64,000 nt of DNA from positions 62,001-126,000 of the forward strand of contig VZSF01008945.1 in the NCBI GenBank assembly GCA_013398295.1. The letters run 5' to 3'. The first letter of the stretch is position 1. Each line of letters begins with the position of its first letter. Source of the stretch: Chionis minor. Lineage: Eukaryota > Chordata > Aves > Charadriiformes > Chionididae. The translations under genes and the position numbers were made by a program. This document shows, piece by piece, positions 49,906-61,441 of this stretch. Under the pieces are notes generated by a model. That model saw only the letters and a list, made by a program, of their open reading frames with translations, was not told the DNA's origin and made no database searches.

Positions 49906-52900
49906 ATCATGATCACTGTGCACTGGAATACAGTGGCCATGAAAATGCCACAGGGAATATATGTCTTGAACCATTTCCCTTGAGAGCAAATTAGCGCACC
50001 AAATAGCAACTTCTGGTATAAGACGTAGCTCATATAATTGCACGATGCCACTGATCTGTTAGCATGATAACTGAAGAGCACAGGAAGACAACAAAAAGGG
50101 ACACCCTTCCCGCTATCAATCTGATCACGAAGGAGACTGCAACTTTCTTTTCAGTAACAAGCTACGGCCATGCAACAGCCTGCAGATGACAGAAGTCACA
50201 CCAAAAACTGTTGACACTATAATTGGCTATCTCAAATAATGCCAACAGGAGAAAAAAGCAGCAGCAGCAACAAATCAACAAATGGTCTGAATTTATTCAT
50301 GGCAGATGTTAACTTTCTCTGCTGGAGTAACAAATATCATTCATCTGCCCATCTATGTCAGACATCAGTCTGGATATCAGATTTCCAGGAAGCCAAGTTG
50401 ATCAAAGGTATAACAGAAAGGCACTCCTAGAGGCCTTGTCAGCTACGTCTCAAATCATACTTTGACTGATGCTGAACAAGATGCTTGCAATACTGTATTA
50501 GAGGACATTGTTTCTTGAAAGTTCAACCTGACAACTAGAGCTGACAATGACAGAATTGGACTCGAGCACACGATTTACCAGAAGATATAGTAAATAATTA
50601 TTCTGATCTCTTCACCTACACACAACAATAAAGCTTATCTTCAATAGTTAATGCAGTTACAAAAGAAGGAATGGCCTTAAACATACCATTTTACACCCAT
50701 CAGCCAATTATGTAGGCTTGGGCCATTATCTAGTTCAGAAACTTCCTACGTGTATTGTAACATTCAGGTCTTGTCCAGAATCCGGTCATCAATTTCTATG
50801 AAGCACACTACTGTATAGCAAGGTTGATTCCCTTCAAAGGACACCCCTTGCATTCACTCATCAAACTTTCTAAATCATGCTAAGTCAGAGAAAAAAGCAA
50901 GACCCAAATGTAATTTATTGCTCCAGTATTCAGTGCTGGCTGTTAACTCTTTATTAAAATGGCTTGTTTTTCCCAGTTGAGTCCTTGCCTTATTAGCTCT
51001 TATCAATTCTACATGATAAGCATGTGGCCAGCCACAGAATCTTAAAATCTTGTTTGAAGCAGAAATAGCAACCCATATGAGAAAAGCTCCTCATGAAATG
51101 CAACTTGGCCAGAGAAGTACTAGAGAAGCATTTCTGAACTCATAACAGGAGCATGACATGGAGCATGATTTCAACACAAGGGCTCATACCAGTGCTTCTA
51201 TCATGCCATGCCGACTGACCACAGAAGTCCAGATAGATAACATCCGTAGCTTCTTTTGAGATCTCGGCAACACAAAATTCTACATGAGGTAAATCTTTTA
51301 ATGTTACAGGCACCAAAAGGTATATTCATTATGATTGTTCTTAGAAATAACCATTGATATGATTCATTTCTACTGCTGGGGAATGCATGTGGCTACAGTG
51401 TAGTCTCTAAGAACTCCCTAGTGTCAATTTAATTGTATGGATGGTTATAACCCAGTGCCCTTGGCTTGTAATGCTTAGTTTACTAATACAGAGGCAGAAT
51501 TCCTTCATCTAAGGTTATACACCTCTTTCATATCACTTGCTAACCTCCTGGATGGCCTACTTTTCCATCAGAAGGGCCCTGGAGCTTCACGTGCTGCCTG
51601 AGTTGCTTGAATTGTATTACTGATGTTCTAAGATTGCATACATTTAATTCAGGAGCACTAAACCAGCCTCCTGGGATAAGGCTTCTACCACTCCATAAAT
51701 TAAGCTTGCGTAAAATTAAATCTTTTACAAAAATGTATTAACACTGTGGTTTCTATCACATCTAAACTTATTGTTTCAAACTGGTAGTTTGAGAAAGTCT
51801 TTTGTCAACTTGACATGTTGATTAGCATTAACTTCATTAAGTACTTTAACATCTTGCACCCATTAGGACCTCATTTTACCTCTGATCAGTATGAAGGGAC
51901 AAAATCCTACGTCATCTTGTTCAACTTTTTCTAAATATCGGCATTCTAGTTTTCTTCTAGCTCTCTTGAATTTCATAACAATTTCCAGATATATTAGAAG
52001 AACTATTCAATCTGCTCTTTTAAAACTCCTGTATGTAAATTACCTTGGCCAGATGATTTTAAAATGTTTAATTTTAGAAGAGGTTCTTTCACATATTTCT
52101 GAGTTATTCTTGGAATAGGATGTCTTTTATCATTTTGATCTAAATAAATCAAGCCAGTATTTTTCCAACCATAGATTAGAAATATCATTGAGCATTTCTG
52201 CCAATAAAACTGGCAATTTGTCTACCTCTGTCTAGTAACAGAAAACACTAACTGAAGGTAGATAATAGGTATAGCTAATATTATTATAGAATAGATCATA
52301 AAATCACATGGAATATATAGCACTATATGGAGCTTCATTTCTTGCTATAATGTTTACCCTGCTTTACTATATATTTTAAAACACTTACTCTTCTTACTTG
52401 TAACACCGGAGCAGAGTTCTGTGACACCTTCCTGTCCCCCTTACCCAGCCTGTCCTTGTCACTCCAGCTGCTCAAATCATTCTGTCTCCCCATCTTTAAC
52501 CTCAGTAATACTCAGGAGCAATGATATATAGGACCACTTTTCTGGACATATTTAGAAGTGAATCTAACCTGTGCCCTATTATACTACAGCATGCGCAGTT
52601 TATGTGCACTTTTAAAATTAAACTAATAATTTATTGGTAGTCTGTTTATAACCTTAACATTCTAATCAAATAATTATTATTAGTTCAGATATAACCATTA
52701 TAGAAAAAGCAAGGAAGAACACAAAATAAAGTTCCACTGAAAAATTCTCAAAATTATACAGTTAAAAATGCCACACACACATACAGACACTCCTATTACC
52801 TCTGCTATTATACCAATGATTTACTGCACCAGTCCTCCTCATGAAGAAGAAGAGGAGAATCAGCAGAGGAGCATCTTGATGTTTATGGTGGGGTTTCTTT

Positions 52901-53290
52901 CCTCCTCACTTCAGAGTCTGTTTGACTGTTACTTTTTTATCTTAGCATTCACTACACCTTGCTCTTTTTTCTTGGTCTATAATTCAAGATCTTTTCTAAA
53001 TGTACTGTGTATACTGTGTTTTACATATGCTGGGTATTTGGGTTTTGTTCTGTTATCCTCAAAAATGGTTTTACTCAGCTCCCAAGGTTGCATTATTTTA
53101 AGGACCGATAACTGACCACTGGTGATTCGTTTATAGCCTCTGGTATCCTCCTGTTCCTGTACTTTCAAGGCCTCTGCTATCTATCACGGCCTCTTCACTT
53201 GTACTCCAGTTCACTACATTATTATTCTAGGGTCATAGACAGTTCACTGTACATAGAAGAACTGCTGGTATTACTGTAAACAGGGCCTGC
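49906..53290. other. Single-copy DNA, no gene seen
   Basis: AT-rich; nothing recognised. The first few hundred bases may include further decay products of the old LINE fragment, but no motif could be aligned. Confidence 0.48.
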
Positions 53291-53815
53291 TGGAGAACAG
53301 CGGTCCCGAATCAACAACGGTACATTGATACGATTAGAGTTGTTGTTCGTTTATTCGAAGGGCATAGCAGTCTTGTATAAAAGAGATATGTTTTCACATG
53401 ACAAACAGCATACATGTTAGATTCTTATTGGTTAGTTACATTAAAATACACGCCTACAGTCTTTCTTTATTGGAATATTAAAACCAGTCACGCAGTCAGG
53501 TTTCTTCTCAGTATCGCTTCATGCGCCCGCTTTCCATATCAGGGAGAGAATGTTGTCAACAACTTTCTTCCTCTCTTCATGTCCTTGAGCGGGCTCAGGA
53601 TAAGCAAGCGCCAGCACGATTTTCTTACAGCAGGCCAGGATTGTCCAAATCAGTCACCATTATGCTATGACCGTTTTCCACCAGAAATTCTCCTACAGTA
53701 TTACTACCTGTTATTTGCAGAAGGACATCAAAATTATTATACCACTACACAAGTGCAAGCAAACAAGTTACACAATAGTTACCTGGTTGTTAAACTATTG
53801 TTGTTTTAGCTAACA
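53291..53815 (-). mobile_element. Probable solo LTR of an ERVK-like (ALV-type) element
   Basis: Read on the minus strand, the stretch has a compact retroviral LTR plan. A start of the form TGTTAG lies at about 53815. A U3 follows with two CCAAT boxes (53469-53473 and 53427-53431). A 'ttttatacaag' TATA-like element comes next, then 'cccttcgaataaacgaacaa' with AATAAA (53350-53355) a few tens of bases downstream. A short R/U5 ends '...gaccgctgttctcca' at 53291. The TATA-to-AATAAA spacing and the 'gAATAAACga' context resemble avian alpha/beta-type LTRs. No internal genes or primer-binding site adjoin it, so it is solo. Target duplications were not found; ends are approximate. Confidence 0.55.
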
Positions 53816-56800
53816 TAAAACTCTAGAAAAGGCAGGAGAGTCCAGACAAAATAAACTTGGTAAGTCATAGTCCAGAAGCCTTCCAGAGTCAATAAAAGGC
53901 CTGTATTCTGCTACCAGCAACGACACCATTGTATTTAATGGCCCACTCAACTATACAACTGTCTCTATCGAGCTTCCGTTACCCTGAGGTCTCTATTTCC
54001 TATGCATCTTCTCAATGCTTTCTCAGCTTCTGCTGTCTTCAAGCACCTAGGTAGAAATATTCCACAGACCACTTCTAGGTGATGTTTACTAAAAAAAGCC
54101 TACCAAAAAACCCCCAAACAAACAAAAACCACCACCACCAACTTTTAAAGGTCATATTCCAGTATGCTGCCAGGCAAGTAGAGGCATCTCAAGTCCGTTA
54201 TCAAGATGCCAACAGACCTCTGTCACCCACAAAGTTGAAACTGTACTGCTGATAAGTTCTGTTGAGAGACCGTGTCATAGAAATGCAGAATCAGTGATGA
54301 AATAACAGTGGTCACTGTAGGTGGAAAGGGGAAAAAAAAAATAAAAATATTTATAGCAGTCTGGTAAGGGCTGAGCCTGTTATATATCTGGCCAATTGAG
54401 AGTATACAGCTAGGCCCTATATTGTAAATTGCGTGCTCCAGCCTTCTGTTCACAAAAGGCCAAACTACATTTTAGTGCAGAAGGAACAGCTTTCCACTGT
54501 ACAGAACTGCAGACGGAGCACACAAAATGAGGAGGAGCAGCAGGGAAGGTATCAGTGGCAATCAGTGAGCAGTGCAGGCAGTGAGCAGTTTGGAAGACCT
54601 GTCATAACACACATCTAGAGTCCTCTGTCTCTCTCCACGCTGCAGAGAGACGGGACAGTAGCAGGACACAGGAGAAAAGGACACTACCGGAAGACACTTT
54701 ATCTGACACCAAGAACAGCAAGAACACCTTTGACTATTCAACCGGGAGTCAACTAGAGGCCTATTAATTCCTTTATCTGCCAGCACCTTGACAACCTAGA
54801 ATTTCTAATTGCAGCCAGAGGTGACTTGCTACTTCAGGGGAAGATGCCTGGCAGTGGTGCCTAGTGGCCTTATTATCACCTTGGATAATGATGCTCTTGG
54901 AGAAGTTTCCTTGCTTCCCAGCTTGCTACCTCAGCAGAAGATGCCTGGCAGTGCTGCCGATTGGCCTTACTATCATCTTGGAGAATGCTCTTGGAGAAGC
55001 TGACTTGCTTCCCAGATGCACACAGGGGCAGGAGCATTAGTGAGACTTTTCCGCATTGACACATGCATTTACGGGGCACACGATGCCCAGCACAAGCAGC
55101 ACCTTCCTCCTTGCCCTCACACTCCTACATGCACACATATGCACACAGCCACCAGGGACTCGGCACTCGACCACAGAGCGACACAAAGAGGCCACCCTGC
55201 TGCAAGCACACAGAAAGCCTACTCTGGGCCAACCATGCCTTCACAGACAAGACGGGGAGATAAACCTCTGCCAATGCTCACCCACTCCAAAGAGTTGCAG
55301 ATGGTCACTGCGTGGGCAAGATACTTTCACTAACAATCCAGAACTGGAGGCAAAGGAATCACAGCCAGCTCCTGTGCTCCCTCTGCTAGCTAGCAGGGAG
55401 TACAGCATGGGAATAAAAGGCAACTGCTGGACAGGCTGCCCTGGTAACACCTGCTTTTACAGCCTGTAGAAGCATGGCACCATTCAGCCGCTCTCCCTCC
55501 AAGGCTCACATTACTCTCAGGAGTCCCAGATGTTAGAGAGGGATGCGTTGGCATAGCAGCCTTATAAAGGTGAACTACACAACTAAAACAGCTAATGCCT
55601 CTTCTGGAGACATTGTAAAGGGAAGGAGGAAATAGGAGCTTCAAAGTGATTTTGTCATTTTCTGCAATAAGTTCAGAGAGACAACTCCAGATAACTAACC
55701 AAGAGGGTGAGCAGGTATCACGTTCAGTATCTCAGCAATATTACTTCCTTATTTTGTGCATGTTGCAGCAGAAATTGCAAAAAGACAAGGATGATTTGGT
55801 AAAGAGTAGGCTGAGGCCACTGAGATCAAAACTATAAGTAAAAGGCACTTAATTGCCAATGGCAGATGTTGCTGTGAGTATGCAGGCTCAGGTCACACAT
55901 GGGGTTCTTTGTATTCTCTGCTTAAGGAATGCTTTTCAGATATTCCACCACAGGGCACCACCAGAACCAGTTACAAATCATTACACGTCCCAGTGGAAAT
56001 GGGGGCTTGATATACTCCCTCCTTGCCAAATACCTTACTGGAATGCTCTGTCTCATGGACAAATGACACGTGTTGTGCTTCCCTATAATTTCTGAGAGGC
56101 TGGTGGGAAAGAGTGGCCACGTCATTTACTATGCAACACATATGCTAGATACAAGCATAAGAATGATACCTACTGAAGCAGCTGCTCACAGATATCCACA
56201 ACAAAATTATGCAAATGAGTACAAATTGTCTATGAGAGAGTTTTAAGGTACAAGAATATTTGATCTAAATAGCAAGTTAAAATATTTTAAAATGCAATAA
56301 TAAAGGAGACCAACGTGAAAGAAGGGAAAAGACAACATAGAGCAGTTAGGACGTGTAAAAATATATTAATTGCAATCCCAAAAAAGATACAGAACTCAAT
56401 ACCTTCTTCTGCCCATGGTAAATGCTGTTTAGCACAATCCAGTATGTTTCCAAATGCCTCTGATGGCACTGAAAGGAAAACATAAATTTCTAGTAAAAGC
56501 ACTGGATACCACTGATCAGCGACTTTCACTTGTACACAGCAGAGCAGCCTCCACGTTAATAGGATTCTATGAGATTTCAGTCTAACAGCAGTTCTAACTA
56601 CGCAGTAATGACTGGCATCCTGCTGACTCACAATGCTACTGAGCTGATAACGAAGCATTTGCCAGTTAGAAAGTTACAAAAGCATCAACAATTAACACCG
56701 ATGAGAGTTACTTCATTTCCATGGTTTGTTAAAAGGGGAAAAAAAACAAAAAAAAAGCAGGTAGTCAGAGACTGCTGGGCAAAGCGGTATAACATCTTGA

Positions 56801-59800
56801 ATGGGGGAAATCTTATACCAAGTCACTTTGCTTTCCCACTGCACCATCCTCAACGGCATCCTAAACAGCTTCAAGAAAACAAATTGCTACAGAATACAAC
56901 CATCTCGTTTTTTAATTTGATCATTGACACTGATAGATTTTATCTTTTCTAGAGCAACGTATTACAGTTCAGATATCAGATTGTTCAGCACTCCATAATG
57001 GGTTGAAATGCATTATTTTTTCAGTACTTTGCAGCTTGATTGAAGAAACAAATGTCAGCTTTGTTACTTTAAAAAAAAATAATCTTCCAACATGCAGCAC
57101 TGAACCTCCAAAACCTATTGAAAACAAACCTCCTCAACTCTAAGTTTTATCTGAGGAGTAAGCTAATATGCTCAGGCATGTTTCAAGCCAGAAAGTGAAA
57201 AATAGAAGCTGGGAATGAAGACATTCCACTTGGCAGATCTACTCCTAGATGTTGTCTCGGATGCATACATAAAGGACAATACAGAAGCTTGCCAGGGATT
57301 GGAATATTAGGTCACTTTTTTTCTTTTTTTTTTTTCCCGATCTCCTTCTTTTATGAATATTTATCTAACCATCCATCTGAGTGTCTCTGCCCTACATTCA
57401 CGTTAACTGTTCTGCTGCCCCTTGTGTAATACCTCCTTGCCCTCAGCAAGGAGCTTGCATTCTTATGATCTTTTCAGTCTTCTGTTGAAAGGAGAATGTC
57501 ATAACAGTTTTACAGCTTTTCTTTACACCCTTAGTTTACTCAGACTTCTTTGATACACCTGAAGGTACCTCACACATGAGAGAAACTGACAATACTATTA
57601 TCAGACTGATTTTTGGCATGGATTGTCTTCTTGTCTCAGCTGAGAAAGGGTTTATGAACCATGAGTCCAGCTCCCAACCTGTCAGGTATCCCAACAGATT
57701 GCAACAGCCAACACACGTGTTCCGAATGCTGGTTAACTCAGGATTAATGTACGCAAGGTACTACTCTGCCACATTCATATACCCCCTTCATGCCTTTTTT
57801 AAGGGACCTCCTCCACTCTTAGGGGAGTTATTCTTAGAAAGCACTCAATGAACACTTTGTGCCACTAACTGGAGTTCTTCATATGTTGTCATGGCATTGC
57901 CTATTTTCCTACTTGTCTCCCTCAGAATTAAAGCAATCCTAGGGGCTCTGAATCTGGAAGAAACAGGAATATGGGTAATCCATGCACAGAGAATGAGGGA
58001 TGGTGTATATTCTTACAGGTACCACTATGGCCGAGTCTTCTCCAGTATTCTGAGTTATGTAGGTTCACAATGAGAAAGTATGTAAAAACATCCAATCTAA
58101 GTAAAATACAAGATGTTTTTTCATCTGTGTTCTATAATAACATTCTCATATGTGGTTTCAGGGGGTACCCCATAATTCATATCTCTTCTGTACAGGAGAT
58201 AGCAAGTCCTCACGTAAATGTGAACTTAAGCCTCAGGAAGCATCAAGAATATTCATCCTTCTAAGTGATAAGAAGTCTCTTGGATCCAGCCTGATAGAAC
58301 ATTTCTTGTTCCTACTCTTATACACTTGCAAAGTGACAGATTTCTCAACAGGTGGTCCAAACCCTCAGGGCAACTTAGAAAGTTACAAATGTCTGACTGC
58401 TTTTGTACTTATACACAAAAAGAAAGATCTTGAAACACTTAGACAAAAAGAGATCTTGAAATGCTTTTTTTACCAGTTTGTGTTTTCAGGCTTCTGGACA
58501 AGATTACCAAAACCATCAACATTGCTATCTGCAATGTGTACTCACCCTTTGCATGATTATCTTCACTCAACTCCATGCCAGGGTCACACTGAGCACACAT
58601 ATCTGCACTAGAGCAAACAGAGATCTTTAAAAAAATTGTGTTTCCTTGTTACTGCAGACATAGTACTTGTCATCAATTCATCTGACATGTATCACCAGAA
58701 ATGGGGAAAGGAGCAACACTTGAAGGTAGGAGCAGACCTGTCATGCCTGGGAGGCTGATCTCTCCTTCTGTTGCTCACAATACCTCCTCTCTCCTCTGGT
58801 CTACGATAGAAAATTGAACCCTGCAGACAAGACAAAAACATCCCTTTGGAAGTAGCTATTATGACTTGATTATGCTAGGTCTCCAGGGTTATTAATACTT
58901 GCTGCCTGTGCTTGCCATTAGCTCCCATCAAATTTTAATAATACTTTCAGAAACAGAGCTGGAAACATTTCTCACATCCAAATTAACACCTGATTATTTT
59001 CAATCTGGTGAGGGCGGAATGAATACAGAAAGACTTTTTTTTTTTCGCTTTCAATTTCAGAACAAATAAATGTGTTTTTATAAATAATCACTGTGAGATG
59101 GCTATTTTTCTAGTTTTTGATACCTCCTAAAATTGTGCATGTCTTTCTTTTGCAAGTATTCTACAGGAGTAATGGCAAGTTGCTTACCTTAAATGCCTTT
59201 CAACTCAATCCTAAGTGTCATTTTAACCAGAGCTTGGTGGTAAATTAACTTCTTAACTTGGAGTTAGGGAAGCTACCATACAATGGATTCAGGGACAGTA
59301 CGTTAGCTACTCCAAACTAGCCTGGCACAGGCTTCCCACAATGGATATTAAAAGTGCTTTTGTGCCAAACACCTGCCACAGATCATCAGTAAAGTCTGAA
59401 TTTGGGTAATCCAAGCTGGTTGAAGCTCTGTTTCATCCTAAAGTAGGTCTATAAAAGCAGGTGAGATAAATCACCTTTTGCAGACACCTGTTTTTGCTTT
59501 TGAATACATGAAGAGACTGCGGTTACTCACTAGGCTCAGAAAACAAACTTTTAGATTTCCAGAGTTCAAATAAATTAAGGCAGTCCACAACAGTGTAGCT
59601 ACTATACAGCATATTTGTTGTCTGCCTTATCAACCTGAAATATCCATGTGAAGATAACACCCCAGGAGGCTGAGAAAAAAAGCTGGTTTTTTTCCCATTA
59701 AGAGCACAAGAAATAAGATTAGTCATTCGAGTTGCCTGGGCTGTATTATATTCTCTGAAATTCTTTCTTGTTTTAAAAATAAAAAATGTAAAAATGCTGT

Positions 59801-61123
59801 ATGCTATTTTACTGCTTCTTTGAAAAGTTGTTAATTTAATATCAGAACACATCTACACCTCAAAAACCATCAGGATTGCAATCAAAAGTAAGTTGGCCGA
59901 AACAGTTTTTTAAACAATTCAGTTACTTAACAGTCCTTTATGTCATTAGTTTCAGGCACCTTTTCCAATTATGTACTGCATGACCTTACACTAACATGAA
60001 ATGGTCTATAACATTTAGTGCATTTTGGTGGGTTGATGAAAGGCTAGAAAAAGAGAAGTATTGATTTTGAAAGTGTTTGCTCCATACAGCATATATTTTT
60101 ACCAAGTACAGTCAGTAAAAGTGACTAATTAAGACAAGTATGGCGTAACGAGTTCCTCGGATCACTGAAAGCACATTTAAAACTCACATTTATGCACTGA
60201 AACTATGACAGAAAATTGTTTGGGTTTTTTTCCACTTAAATTACTAAGTATGTGGAAAAATAGATGCAGATCAAATTGGAGCAACACAGTTGACTATCAA
60301 TCAGGTGTTCTCCAGCTGTTTTCAGATACTGCATAGCTGACATAACAGATACTGCAAGGAGGATGACTTTTAAGAGATTTGGTAAGGAAAGGGTTGAGGA
60401 ATATTGCAGATCAAAATACCACTCGGACAGGTAGATTTGCCAAGGTCTGGCACCAGGTTTGCCACCCTTCAAATGGTGCTGTCTTGGGAGAGCCATGACA
60501 GAAACGCGCTGACCCACCAGGAAAGTCTGGGTTTCCTCTAACGCTGGCTGAATGGAAGAGCAGCAGGTCTCTCACAGATATACATTAAAATGTAGGGTTT
60601 TTTAAAACATGTTATATACCTCCATCTTGAGCTGCAACCTCAGTCCACACAATTCTACTTAAGGTTGAGAGTCTCCTTATGTATCTTCTGTTTTCATTCC
60701 AAATGCACCTGGTGCCAGACAAAAGTCAGCTTTTTTTAAGGAAGGGATTCTTCACTTGGCCCATTGTTACAACAGTGCCTAAGAATGCTCATGCCTTCAG
60801 TTGGTCCAGAAAAACATATTGCCACATTCTTCTGGATGGGAAATTGAAGAGAATAATCCAAACTACAATTTGAATCCCTGGAAGTGAGCTGTGTATGCTA
60901 GGATTCAGCAAGGACTGAAAGTAGTGCTGTACTTGTACCCTAGAGAGAAAACAAAAAAATTTACAAGTATGGAAAAACAAAACAACCCCAAAAATTCTCC
61001 TCTTAATAATGAACAATTTACCTGGTTGTACCTCTATACTAACTTCTGTTATAGACCATTTCTCATTTGTTGTTGGCTTAAGTAGTCAAGGATGTGAGAG
61101 CTTGTATTCATTCTCTTTTAATT
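53816..61123. other. Mostly single-copy DNA, no gene seen
   Basis: Contains the 97-bp tandem duplication (54825-55015) and an A/C-rich run near 54100-54140. It also has a mildly GC-rich patch at about 54800-55560 and a T-rich run near 57318-57337. A 153-codon plus-strand frame at 58150-58611 has no recognisable domain. A 66-bp exon-like segment lies at 56403-56468 on the minus strand. Confidence 0.45.
54825..55015 (+). repeat. Two-copy 97/94-bp tandem duplication
   Basis: Unit 1 is 54825-54921 (97 bp) and unit 2 is 54922-55015 (94 bp). They align with about a dozen mismatches and one 3-bp gap. Both begin cttgctac and end cttgcttcccag. The divergence shows the duplication is not recent. Confidence 0.9.
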
Positions 61124-61441
61124 TATAGAAAGCCTAGCTCTGACATCCCGCTACCGCTGGTGGAGCCAAGGGGCAGTGTGACTCTTACCTGCATTCAAAA
61201 GACATTTGCACAATTGACTGTTGTGGTCAGATGACCCTGACACCAAGTCAGCCACCTGTCAATCCACCAGAGCCACAGCATCACTTATAAACCCGTGTTT
61301 GCTACTGGGGATTGGGTGAGTCACCATATGGGCCTGTTGTTGCTCATCTTTCCACCGTCTCAACGTAGCCTTGTTTTATAACGTGTTTTCAGCCTCCATT
61401 ACTGTTCAGACCACAATGTATAGAAAGCCTAGCTCCTGACA
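61124..61441. mobile_element. Unidentified insert with target-site-like direct repeats
   Basis: The 17-mer tatagaaagcctagctc occurs at 61124-61140 and again at 61419-61435. Both copies continue into 'tgaca' (one extra c in the second), giving near-perfect 22/23-bp direct repeats. They bracket about 273 bp (61146-61418) that I cannot assign: there is no poly-A tail, no CR1 octamer, no obvious tRNA promoter boxes and no coding potential. Long flanking repeats fit LINE-type target-primed insertion of a retrocopy or SINE. Strand is undetermined. Confidence 0.5.

Noticed and set aside
50239..50430. Possible LINE endonuclease motif (ADVNFLCW)
   Set aside because: Only a few residues resemble GDFN-x-CW, the flanking blocks do not align, and it lies downstream of an RT fragment, the wrong order for one element.
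58150..58611. 153-codon plus-strand open frame
   Set aside because: No domain, no splice or promoter context and no protein resemblance; the length is expected by chance.
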